A stretch of 13,085 bases of DNA, from assembly GCA_025964065.1 (NCBI GenBank), contig JAOPZO010000305.1, positions 1 through 13,085 on the forward strand, given 5' to 3'. Positions 1-8,636 of this stretch are shown here, in pieces. How positions within the stretch are numbered: position 1 is the first letter of the stretch; each line of letters begins with the position of its first letter. The DNA comes from Solirubrobacterales bacterium (GTDB lineage Bacteria > Actinomycetota > Thermoleophilia > Solirubrobacterales > Solirubrobacteraceae). The notes beneath the pieces are model-generated. The model searched no databases, was not told where the DNA came from, and worked only from the letters and a program-made list of their open reading frames with translations. A program made the position numbers and the translations under genes.

Positions 1-82
1 CCGCCACGTCCTCGCGGCCCTGGCCGCGGCCCCCGTGCCCCTCCCGGCCGCGCTGCCGGACGAGGCCTGGCCCGCGGCCTGA
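1..82 (+). CDS. 3' end of an unidentified protein gene (partial)
   Basis: An open frame enters from the left edge and ends at TGA (80-82). The visible tail of 26 residues is rich in Ala, Pro and Leu and ends in DEAWPAA. Every full codon ends in G or C, the bias expected of a real gene in this genome. The opposite strand offers no convincing gene here. The gene would be convergent with ftsH, whose stop lies 9 nt beyond. Too little is visible to name a family, and the start lies outside the window. That it is coding at all rests on codon bias and on the otherwise unexplained open frame. Confidence 0.5.
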   Translation, partial: RHVLAALAAAPVPLPAALPDEAWPAA

Positions 83-91
83 GGTGCCGGC

Positions 92-2362
<2,271 letters not shown>

Positions 2363-2378
2363 CCCAGGGTACCCGGGG
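2363..2378. promoter_or_regulatory. Imperfect inverted repeat at the ftsH start
   Basis: The octamer GGGTACCC (2367-2374) is self-complementary. After one mismatched pair it is flanked by CCC on one side and GGG on the other, giving a 16-nt dyad that directly abuts the GTG start of ftsH. It could be an operator or a small RNA hairpin over the ribosome-binding region. The 60-nt gap shows no convincing -35/-10 pair on the minus strand. In DNA this GC-rich such a dyad could be chance, so function is speculative. Confidence 0.25.
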
Positions 2379-2422
2379 ACCTGAACCGGGCTTCAACGGC
2401 GCGCAGGTGCGCGTTCGGCCGC

Positions 2423-3649
2423 TCAGCCCGGGAAGGGGCGGGTGCGCACGTGCACGAGGCGCCCGCCGCGGACGGCGAGCTCCGCGTAGGCCGTGCTGCT
2501 CGTGTCGCCGTCGGGGCCGATCCGGGAGGTCCCGAGCGGGCCGCGACGCTCGCCGCCGGAGAGCAGCGCCTCCATCACGGCGGCCCGGTCGTTCCCCTCG
2601 GCGCCCGCCCGGCGGATCGCGTCGAGCACGAGCTGCATGGACTCGTAGCCGTAGAGCGCCCCGCTGCGCGGGGCCGTCCCGAACGCCTCGCGGTACCGGG
2701 TGACGAAGGTGCGGACGGCCGCGCGGGGCTCCAGGACGCCGGGGGGCGCGGTCAGGCGGGTGCGGGCCTGGGTGCCCGGCCGCAGCGCGGAGGCGAAGGC
2801 GGCCGTGGCGACGCCGTCGCCGCCGAAGAGCGGGAGCGCCGGGTTCGCGGCGTGCAGCGCGTCGAAGAACGGCGGCACCCAGGCGGCCATCGACCCCGTG
2901 TAGACGGCGCAGTCGGCGCGGCGCTCCAGGACGTCCGCCGCCTCGTCGCGCGGGTCGTCGCCGGGGCGCAGCACGTCCCGGCTCACGACCTCGAGCCCGG
3001 CCGTGGTCGCGGCGAGGTCCAGCGCGGTCGCGAGGCCGCGCCCGTCGACGTCCCGGTCCTCGAGCAGCTGCAGGCGCCGGCAGCCCTCGTCCTGCAGCGC
3101 GGCCATGAGCGCGCGGGACTGCACGAGGTCGTTCGGGACCGGGCGCACGAACGAGCGCTTCCCGGTCGGGTAGTACTTCTCGGGCTCGCCCTTGTCGGCG
3201 CTGACGGCACGCGTGAGCCCCTGGTAGCCGCTCGAGGGGCTGACCTGCGCGATGCCCGCGGCGTTGAGGATCGGCAGCGAGATCGCGGTGGCGCCCGACG
3301 GTCCGTCGCCGACGTAGGCGATCGCGCTGCGGTCGCGCGTGGCGCTGCGGGCGTTCTCCGCGGTCTGCTTCGGGTCCCAGCGCCCGGTCTTGGGCGTCGA
3401 GTCGTCGAGGACGGAGAGCTTGACGGTGAAGCCGCCGACCTTCCCGCCCGCGTCCCGCAGCGCGAGCCGCACCCCGTTCGACGTGGCCGTCGCGTCGGGG
3501 CCCGCGGGCCCCTGCAGCGGCAGGCTCGCGTAGACCGTGAGGGTCGTCGAGCCCGTGTCGGATGCCTTCTCGTCGGCGCGCTCGCACGCGCTCAGCCCGG
3601 TCCCGGCGGCCAGCAGGGCCGCCAGGGCCGCGATGCGACGCAGGCGCAC
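2423..3649 (-). CDS. LivK-like ABC transporter substrate-binding lipoprotein
   Basis: Predicted extracytoplasmic receptor of a branched-chain or related amino-acid ABC importer (periplasmic-binding type 1 fold, Leu/Ile/Val-binding family). The 408-residue protein begins with a positive, hydrophobic signal peptide ending in the lipobox LSAC, so Cys22 should be lipidated. The mature part follows the family pattern: a first strand with SLPLQGP (42-48), a GPSGATAISLPILN segment (116-129) followed by SPSSGYQGLTR (137-147), and YGYESMQLVLDAIRRAG (333-349) near the C terminus. The start is GTG (3649) with no good Shine-Dalgarno. It lies 28 nt after the stop of a small membrane-protein gene and 60 nt before ftsH. 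The livHMGF genes at the right of the window lack an adjacent receptor, so this could be their partner at a distance, but that is inference. The actual ligand cannot be read from sequence. Confidence 0.88.
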   Translation of the reverse strand: MRLRRIAALAALLAAGTGLSACERADEKASDTGSTTLTVYASLPLQGPAGPDATATSNGVRLALRDAGGKVGGFTVKLSVLDDSTPKTGRWDPKQTAENARSATRDRSAIAYVGDGPSGATAISLPILNAAGIAQVSPSSGYQGLTRAVSADKGEPEKYYPTGKRSFVRPVPNDLVQSRALMAALQDEGCRRLQLLEDRDVDGRGLATALDLAATTAGLEVVSRDVLRPGDDPRDEAADVLERRADCAVYTGSMAAWVPPFFDALHAANPALPLFGGDGVATAAFASALRPGTQARTRLTAPPGVLEPRAAVRTFVTRYREAFGTAPRSGALYGYESMQLVLDAIRRAGAEGNDRAAVMEALLSGGERRGPLGTSRIGPDGDTSSTAYAELAVRGGRLVHVRTRPFPG

Positions 3650-3660
3650 GAGCGAGGGCG

Positions 3661-3676
3661 CGCCCCCGTCGGGGCG
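3661..3676 (-). other. Hairpin in the gap before the lipoprotein gene
   Basis: The 28-nt gap between the 54-residue protein gene and the lipoprotein gene holds a perfect 6-bp stem, CGCCCC and GGGGCG, around a 4-nt loop. On the transcript it falls about 11 nt before the GTG start and contains the only G-rich stretch that could act as a weak ribosome-binding site. It may modulate translation or mark a processing site. There is no U-run, so it is not a classic intrinsic terminator. Confidence 0.3.
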
Positions 3677-3677
3677 G

Positions 3678-3842
3678 TCAGGCGCTCCGGTTGCCCGGGA
3701 GCGTCGGCGCGACCATGCGGGCGGCGGCGCCGAGCAGGATGATCACGGTCGTGATCATGAAGGCGTCGAAGCCCTTGGTCCCGAGCGCCCAGAGGACGAT
3801 CCAGAGGACGAGGCCGGCGGTGGTGGCTGCAACGAGACCCAT
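3678..3842 (-). CDS. Small two-helix membrane protein, 54 residues, unknown function
   Basis: An ATG-initiated frame begins 13 nt after the trpA stop and fills the gap up to the lipoprotein gene. It encodes 54 residues starting MGLVAATTAGLVLW and ending LPGNRSA. Two hydrophobic segments are visible (about 3-20 and 25-41), joined by a short polar turn TKGFD. Third codon positions are mostly G or C, as in neighbouring genes. Without it the trpA-lipoprotein gap would be over 200 nt, far longer than any other gap here. I do not recognise the family. Its position suggests co-transcription with trpFBA, but nothing in the sequence links it to tryptophan metabolism. No obvious Shine-Dalgarno precedes the ATG, so translation may depend on coupling to trpA. 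Confidence 0.7.
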   Translation of the reverse strand: MGLVAATTAGLVLWIVLWALGTKGFDAFMITTVIILLGAAARMVAPTLPGNRSA

Positions 3843-3855
3843 GAGGCGTCGGAGT

Positions 3856-4665
3856 CTACAAGTCGAGGCCCGCGGCGAGCTCCGACACGAGCTCCCGCAC
3901 GGCGCGCGCAGGGTCGTCCTGGTGCTCCGCCGCGGCGCGCACGAGACGTGAGCCGACGATGACGCCGTCCGCCCCCGCGTCGGCCGCCGCGCGCGCCTGC
4001 TCCGGGGTCGCGATGCCGAAGCCGAGCGCCACGGGGACGTCCGTGTGGGCCTTCGCGCGGGCGATGATCGGGCCGAAGGAGTCCTCGAGCGCGGCGCGCT
4101 CCCCCGTCGTGCCGGTCACGGAGACCGTGTAGAGGAAGCCGCGGGCGCGGGCGCCGATGCGGGCCAGGCGCTCGTCGGGTGAGGTCGGCGCCACGAGCGG
4201 CACGAGCGCGAGGCCCGCCGCGTCGCAGGCCTGCAGCACCGCGGGGGCCTCCTCGAGCGGGAGGTCGGGGACGATCAGGCCGCTCGCGCCCGCGTCCCGG
4301 AGTGCGGCGGTGAAGGCGTCGATCCCGCGCGCGTAGACGACGTTGGCGTAGAGCATGACGACGACCGGCATGCGCTCCGCGAGCCCCTCGCAGACGCCGA
4401 GGACGCCGTCGAGGGTGGCGCCCGAGCGCAGTGCCCGGGTGCCCGCGGCCTGGATGACCGGGCCGTCGGCGAGCGGGTCGGAGTACGGCACGCCGAGCTC
4501 GACGAGGTCCGCGCCCCCGTCCGCGTACGCGTGGCCGATCGCGAGCGAGCCCGCGATGTCCGGGAAGCCGCCCATGAGGTAGGGCATGAGCGCCGCGCGG
4601 CGCCCGGGCCTCCTGAACGCGGCGGCGATGCGGTCGGCGCCCGCGACCGTTCCCGGGGCGCTCAC
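3856..4665 (-). CDS. trpA: Tryptophan synthase alpha subunit
   Basis: Cleaves indole-3-glycerol phosphate to indole and glyceraldehyde 3-phosphate; indole is channelled to TrpB within the alpha2-beta2 complex. The TIM-barrel protein has 269 residues (268 in E. coli). The catalytic pair is visible in VELGVPYSDPLADGP: Glu56 and Asp67 match E. coli Glu49 and Asp60, including their 11-residue spacing. The mobile loop region reads YTVSVTGTTG (179-188), and the phosphate-binding GFGI (215-218) and VGSR (237-240) are present. The protein contains no tryptophan. The start is GTG (4665), overlapping the trpB stop as GTGA, with GGAGGAG just upstream inside trpB; this favours translational coupling and fixes the start. 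The identification is secure. Confidence 0.98.
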   Translation of the reverse strand: MSAPGTVAGADRIAAAFRRPGRRAALMPYLMGGFPDIAGSLAIGHAYADGGADLVELGVPYSDPLADGPVIQAAGTRALRSGATLDGVLGVCEGLAERMPVVVMLYANVVYARGIDAFTAALRDAGASGLIVPDLPLEEAPAVLQACDAAGLALVPLVAPTSPDERLARIGARARGFLYTVSVTGTTGERAALEDSFGPIIARAKAHTDVPVALGFGIATPEQARAAADAGADGVIVGSRLVRAAAEHQDDPARAVRELVSELAAGLDL

Positions 4666-5849
4666 AGCTCCTCCGCGCCGAGCATCTCGAGCACCTGGGC
4701 GAGGTCCTTGTCGCCGCGGCCGCTGAGGCACAGCAGGTCGAGCGTGCTCTCCGAGGGCTCCTCGAGGACGTGGTGGAAGGCGTGGGCCGTCTCGAGCGCG
4801 GGAATCAGCCCCTCGAGCCTCGTGACGAGCGAGAAGGCGCGCAGGGCGTCGGCGTCGGAGACCGCGACGTACGTCGCGCGCCCCGAGTCGCGCAGCCAGG
4901 CGTGCTCGGGCCCGGCGCCGGGATAGTCGAGGCCCGCGGAGATCGAGTGGGCCTCGATGATCTGGCCGTCCGCGTCCTGCATGATCGCGCTCATCGAGCC
5001 GTGCAGGATGCCCGCGCGGTTGCCCGCGGTGAGCGGCGCCCCGTGCCTGCCCGAGGCGATCCCCTCCCCCGCGGCCTCGACCCCGACGAGCTGCACGTCG
5101 GCGTCCGGGACGAACGCGGCGAAGATGCCCATGGCGTTCGAGCCGCCCCCGACGCAGGCCACCACGCGGTCGGGCAGGCGCCCCTCGCGCTCGAGCAGCT
5201 GCGCGCGGGCCTCGTCGCCGATGATGCGCTGGAGGTCTCGCACGAGCGCCGGGTACGGCGCCGGGCCCACGACGGAGCCGATGATGTAGTGGGTGTCCCC
5301 CACGTTCGTGACCCAGTCGCGGATCGCCTCGCTCGTGGCGTCCTTCAGCGTGCCGCTGCCCGCCTCGACCGGGGAGACGCGCGCGCCGAGGAGCTCCATG
5401 CGCTGCACGTTCGGCTTCTGCCGGCGGGTGTCCTCGACGCCCATGTAGACGATGCACTCGAGCCCGAGGAGCGCGCAGGCCGTGGCCGTCGCGACGCCGT
5501 GCTGGCCCGCCCCGGTCTCCGCGATGATCCGCGTCTTCCCCATGCGCCTGGCGAGCAGCGCCTGGCCGAGCGCGTTGTTGATCTTGTGCGAGCCCGTGTG
5601 GTTCAGATCCTCGCGCTTGAGGTACAGCGGGCGGCCCGCGTGCTCGGAGAGCCGGCGGGCGAGGTAGAGCGGCGAGGGCCGGCCCGCGAAGTCGCGGAGC
5701 AGCTCGGCGAGCTCGCTCGTGTAGGCGGGGTCGGCGAGCGCGGCCGCCCAGGCGACCTCGAGCTCGGCGAGGGCGGGCATCAGGGTCTCGGGGACGTACT
5801 GGCCCCCGTAGGGCCCGAAGCGGTGGGTGATGGTGCTCTCGGTCGTCAT
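4662..5849 (-). CDS. trpB: Tryptophan synthase beta subunit
   Basis: PLP enzyme that condenses indole with L-serine to give L-tryptophan, the last pathway step. It has 395 residues, close to the usual 390-400, and is of the standard TrpB1 type. Visible features are the N-terminal GPYGGQYVPETL (12-23), PLP-binding Lys89 in HTGSHKINNA, catalytic Glu111 in AETGAGQHG, the phosphate-binding loop GGGSNAMG (234-241), LDYPGAGPEH (307-316) and the C-terminal LSGRGDKD with Ser376. The ATG (5849) overlaps the trpF stop as ATGA and is preceded by GGAGG at a 7-nt spacing, which decides the start; the same frame stays open further upstream inside trpF but is not used there. The gene is coupled to trpA downstream. 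Confidence 0.98.
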   Translation of the reverse strand: MTTESTITHRFGPYGGQYVPETLMPALAELEVAWAAALADPAYTSELAELLRDFAGRPSPLYLARRLSEHAGRPLYLKREDLNHTGSHKINNALGQALLARRMGKTRIIAETGAGQHGVATATACALLGLECIVYMGVEDTRRQKPNVQRMELLGARVSPVEAGSGTLKDATSEAIRDWVTNVGDTHYIIGSVVGPAPYPALVRDLQRIIGDEARAQLLEREGRLPDRVVACVGGGSNAMGIFAAFVPDADVQLVGVEAAGEGIASGRHGAPLTAGNRAGILHGSMSAIMQDADGQIIEAHSISAGLDYPGAGPEHAWLRDSGRATYVAVSDADALRAFSLVTRLEGLIPALETAHAFHHVLEEPSESTLDLLCLSGRGDKDLAQVLEMLGAEEL

Positions 5850-6523
5850 GCCTCGACCTCCAGCTCGGCCTCGTCGTCCGCGGTGGCGCGAACCGCGGCG
5901 ACGAACGCCTCCACCTTGTCGTGGTCCTTCACCCCGGGCGAGGCCTCGACCCCGCTCGAGACGTCGACGGCCCACGGCGAGGTCTGCTCGATGCCCCGGG
6001 CGACGTTCTCCGGGACCAGGCCGCCCGCGAGCCACAGCGGGAGGTCCGAGCGGCGCTCGCGGGCGAGCCCCCAGTCGAACGTGTCCCCCGTGCCGCCGGG
6101 CTCCCCCTCGCGGTATGCGTCGAGGAGGTGCCCGTCGACGTTGCGGAAGGCGTCGATGGCCTGCACGTCGGCGCGGGCGCGCACGCGGGCGGCCTTCACG
6201 ACCTTCACACCGGCCCGGCGGGCGACGGCCTCGCAGAACGACGGGCCCTCGTCGCCGTGGAGCTGGACCCAGCCGAGGCCGACGACCTCGGCGGTCCCGA
6301 CGACCTCCTCGAGGGTCGCGTTCACGAAGACGCCGACGAGCTCGACGCGACGCCGCAGCGGGCGCGCGAGGTCGATGCCCGCCTCGACGGAGACCGCGCG
6401 CGGCGAGCCGGGCCAGAAGACCATCCCGAGCGCCCAGGCCCCGGCCTCGACGGCGTGCTCGCCGTCCTCGGCGTTCGTGATGCCACAGATCTTGATGCGG
6501 GGCGCGCGGGACACGCCTCGCAT
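5846..6523 (-). CDS. trpF: Phosphoribosylanthranilate isomerase
   Basis: Converts N-(5'-phosphoribosyl)anthranilate to the CdRP ketose by an Amadori rearrangement, the third step from anthranilate's side of the pathway. It is a single-domain TIM barrel of 225 residues. The catalytic cysteine is Cys13 in KICGIT and the catalytic aspartate is Asp135 in HLLDAYREG. QLHGDE (87-92), the phosphate-binding GGTG (143-146), AGGL (166-169) and DVSSGVE followed by PGVKD (187-200) are the family landmarks. The ATG (6523) lacks a clear Shine-Dalgarno because a 16-nt palindrome occupies the short gap upstream. A GTG three codons in (6514) is a possible alternative start. The gene follows the HtrA-like protease gene by 22 nt and overlaps trpB by 4 nt. 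Confidence 0.96.
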   Translation of the reverse strand: MRGVSRAPRIKICGITNAEDGEHAVEAGAWALGMVFWPGSPRAVSVEAGIDLARPLRRRVELVGVFVNATLEEVVGTAEVVGLGWVQLHGDEGPSFCEAVARRAGVKVVKAARVRARADVQAIDAFRNVDGHLLDAYREGEPGGTGDTFDWGLARERRSDLPLWLAGGLVPENVARGIEQTSPWAVDVSSGVEASPGVKDHDKVEAFVAAVRATADDEAELEVEA

Positions 6524-6527
6524 CGTA

Positions 6528-6543
6528 GAGCGGGCGCCCGCTC
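6528..6543. promoter_or_regulatory. Perfect 16-nt palindrome between the protease gene and trpF
   Basis: GAGCGGGCGCCCGCTC is fully self-complementary and fills most of the 22-nt gap between the protease stop and the trpF ATG, ending 4 nt before the start codon. As RNA it gives a 6-bp stem with a GCGC loop in the place where the trpF ribosome-binding site should be. As DNA it is a dyad of operator size. No U-run follows, so it is not a standard terminator. A role in tuning trpF translation or in mRNA processing is inference. Confidence 0.35.
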
Positions 6544-6545
6544 CG

Positions 6546-7757
6546 TCAGCCCCCGGGCGCGGCGGCGGGCTGCGCGCGCAGCTCGACCTCGAGCGTGCGC
6601 TTCCGGCCGTCGCGCAGGAGCTCGACCGGCACGCGCGCCCCGGGCTCCTGCGCCTGCACCACCGCGGCGAGGTCCTCCGACGTGCGGATCTCCCGGCCCG
6701 CGACCCGCTGGATGACGTCGCCGCCCAGCTCGATCGCCGAGCCGTCCTCGAGCTGCGCGGTCAGCGAGCCGGCCCGGATGCCCGCGGCCTCGGCCGGGCT
6801 CCCCTGCTGCACGCTCTGCACGAGCACCCCACGGTCGGCGGGCAGGTTCGCGGCGGCGAGCGAGCCGTCGATGGTGAGCGAGGTGATGCCGAGGTACGCG
6901 CGCTGGACCTTCCCGTCCCGCTTGAGCGCCGGGAGGATCTGCTTCGCGGTGTCGATGGGCACCGCGAACCCGATGCCGACGCTGCCGCCGCCGGCCGAGC
7001 CCGTCTCGATCTGGGAGTTGATGCCGATGACCTTGCCCGTCGCGTCGATGAGCGGCCCGCCCGAGTTGCCCGGGTTGATCGCGGCGTCCGTCTGGATGAC
7101 GTTCGAGATCTTGAAGTCGTTCGGGGCCGTGATCTGGCGCTGCAGCGCGGAGACGACGCCCGTGGTGAGCGTGCGGTCGAGCCCGAACGGGTTGCCGATC
7201 GCGATGACGGGATCGCCCACCTGCACGTCCTTCGCCGAGCCGAGCGCGAGCGGCTGGAGCGCAAGGCCGTCGGGGTCGATGCGCAGCAGCGCGAGGTCCG
7301 AGGAGGTGTCGCGGCCGACCACGCGCGCGTCGACGGTCTTCTTGTCCGCGAGCTGCACCGTGACCTTCACGGCGCCCTCGATGACGTGCGCGTTCGTGAG
7401 GATGTTGCCCGCCTCGTCGATGACGAAGCCCGAGCCGGTCGCGGTGCCCCGCCGCGCCTGGGGCTCCCCGAAGTCGAACGGCGAGGGCTCCGCCGCCGTC
7501 TGCACGACGTCCGCCCGGATGAAGACCACCCCGGGCGAGTCGCGCCTGTAGAGATCGCGCGCGGTGAGCGCCCCGCCGGCGCGGACGGTGCTGCGGCCGA
7601 CCATGGGCGCCTGCTGCACCACCGTGGTGGTCCGCGAGGTCGCGCCGAGGTCGAGCAGCGCGACGGCGCCCGCCACCACCCCGCCACCCAGGAGGGCCGA
7701 GAGGACGGCGACGGGGATGACGTTCCGTGTCGACATGCGATGCGCAGCGTCGGGCAC
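6546..7757 (-). CDS. htrA: HtrA/DegP-family serine protease with PDZ domain, membrane-anchored
   Basis: S1C-family protease of extracytoplasmic protein quality control. The 403-residue frame has a short N-terminal leader, one membrane segment (about 13-36), a linker, a trypsin-like domain and one PDZ domain (about 285-394). The catalytic triad is complete: His124 in TNAHVIEG, Asp154 in SSDLALLRI and Ser232 in PGNSGGPLID. TGSGFVID and GNPFGLDRTLTTGVVSA are further S1C landmarks. The PDZ domain carries the YLGI carboxylate-binding loop (288-291). The start may be GTG (7757) or ATG (7736, Met8); neither has a good Shine-Dalgarno and both keep the membrane anchor. Its position is unusual, between trpC (73-94 nt upstream) and trpF (22 nt downstream) on the same strand. 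The paralogue (HtrA, DegQ or PepD type) cannot be settled, so the symbol indicates family only. Confidence 0.93.
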   Translation of the reverse strand: MPDAAHRMSTRNVIPVAVLSALLGGGVVAGAVALLDLGATSRTTTVVQQAPMVGRSTVRAGGALTARDLYRRDSPGVVFIRADVVQTAAEPSPFDFGEPQARRGTATGSGFVIDEAGNILTNAHVIEGAVKVTVQLADKKTVDARVVGRDTSSDLALLRIDPDGLALQPLALGSAKDVQVGDPVIAIGNPFGLDRTLTTGVVSALQRQITAPNDFKISNVIQTDAAINPGNSGGPLIDATGKVIGINSQIETGSAGGGSVGIGFAVPIDTAKQILPALKRDGKVQRAYLGITSLTIDGSLAAANLPADRGVLVQSVQQGSPAEAAGIRAGSLTAQLEDGSAIELGGDVIQRVAGREIRTSEDLAAVVQAQEPGARVPVELLRDGRKRTLEVELRAQPAAAPGG

Positions 7758-7805
7758 GCAGGTGAAGGCCCGCTCGCGGGAACCTAAAGCGCAGCTGAAC
7801 GCGCA

Positions 7806-7823
7806 CGGCCGCTGGAGCGGCCG
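7806..7823 (-). other. Inverted repeat after trpC (possible RNA hairpin)
   Basis: CGGCCGCT and AGCGGCCG flank two bases, giving a 7-bp GC stem with a 4-nt UCCA loop on the transcript, starting about 6 nt after the trpC stop. A smaller CCCGCGAGCGGG hairpin (7769-7780) follows in the same gap. There is no U-tract directly after the stem, so a classic intrinsic terminator is unlikely. The element could attenuate read-through, stabilise the trpDC message or be a processing site. This is the longest gap between genes in the window. Confidence 0.35.
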
Positions 7824-7829
7824 CGGCGC

Positions 7830-8636
7830 TCAGGGCTCGAGCGCGGTGCTGCCGTCCTGCCCGCCCGTGAGCTCTCGGAGCGCGTCCTCGGGAACCGGCG
7901 CGCGCATGAGGCTCTCGCCGATGAGGACGGCGTCGACGCCGACCCGCTCGAGCTCCTCGAGCTGCTCGCGCGTGTGGAACCCGGACTCCGAGACGACGGT
8001 CTTGCCCGCCGGGACGTCCGTGAGCAGCTCGTACGTCCGCCCCACGTCGACGGAGAAGTCCGTGAGGTCACGGTTGTTGATGCCGATGACGTCCGCGTCG
8101 AGCCCCTCGAGCGCGCGCGTCAGCTCCTCCTCGTCGTGCACCTCGACGAGGACGTCGAGGTCGAGGTCGAGCGCCTCGCGGAACATGAGCGCGAGGTCCT
8201 CGTCGTCGAGCGCCGCGACGATCAGGAGGATCGCGTCCGCGCCCCAGGCCGCCGACTCGTACACCTGGTAGGGGTCGACGATGAAGTCCTTGCGCAGGAT
8301 GGGCAGCCGGCAGGCGTCCTGCGCGGCGCGCAGGTCGTCGAGCGAGCCGGCGAAGTGCGGGCCCTCCGTGAGGATGGAGAGCGCCGCCGCGCCCCCACGC
8401 TCGTAGGCCGTGACGATCTCCTCGACGCTCGCGCCGTCCCGGATCGCGCCCGCGGAGGGCGAGCGGCGCTTGTGCTCGGCGATGACCGAGATGCCCGGGC
8501 GCGTGAGCGCCTCGGAGAAGGGGCGGTCGTCGCCGCGGGCGGCGATGTGGCGCTCGAGCTCGGCCAGGGACACCTCCTTGCGGCGGCGCTTCGCCTCCCG
8601 GCGGCTTGATTCGACGATGCGCTCGAGGACGTTCAC
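7830..8636 (-). CDS. trpC: Indole-3-glycerol phosphate synthase
   Basis: Closes and decarboxylates CdRP to indole-3-glycerol phosphate, the substrate of TrpA. It is a 268-residue TIM barrel not fused to TrpF. Catalytic and binding residues expected from the Sulfolobus and E. coli enzymes are visible: Glu54 and Lys56 in IAEHKRRSPSAG, Lys116 in LRKDFI, Glu165 in VEVHDEEE, Asn187 in GINNRDL, and Glu217-Ser218 in SESGF. IGES (239-242) is the phosphate-binding turn. His55, between Glu54 and Lys56, is usually a hydrophobic residue. The GTG start (8636) overlaps the trpD stop as GTGA and is preceded by AGGAG at an 8-nt spacing inside trpD, fixing the start. The frame stays open further upstream inside trpD, but without family similarity. 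Confidence 0.97.
   Translation of the reverse strand: MNVLERIVESSRREAKRRRKEVSLAELERHIAARGDDRPFSEALTRPGISVIAEHKRRSPSAGAIRDGASVEEIVTAYERGGAAALSILTEGPHFAGSLDDLRAAQDACRLPILRKDFIVDPYQVYESAAWGADAILLIVAALDDEDLALMFREALDLDLDVLVEVHDEEELTRALEGLDADVIGINNRDLTDFSVDVGRTYELLTDVPAGKTVVSESGFHTREQLEELERVGVDAVLIGESLMRAPVPEDALRELTGGQDGSTALEP

Noticed and set aside
2379..2422. ftsH promoter with TTGAAG as -35
   Set aside because: The only -10-like hexamer, TACCCT, lies 19 nt away and matches poorly, so I do not call a promoter.
5850..6035. Possible 62-residue N-terminal extension of TrpB
   Set aside because: The extra residues are Arg/Gly-rich and overlap the 3' part of trpF in another frame. The ATG at 5849 has a good Shine-Dalgarno and gives the normal TrpB N terminus.
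7778..7783. GGGAAC resembling a stress-sigma -35 element near the protease gene
   Set aside because: It lies on the plus strand and points away from the protease gene, with no matching -10 element at the expected distance.
4770..7787. Long plus-strand open frame (1005 codons) opposite trpB, trpF and the protease gene
   Set aside because: Same antisense shadow effect; it crosses three confidently identified genes and shows no recognisable motif.
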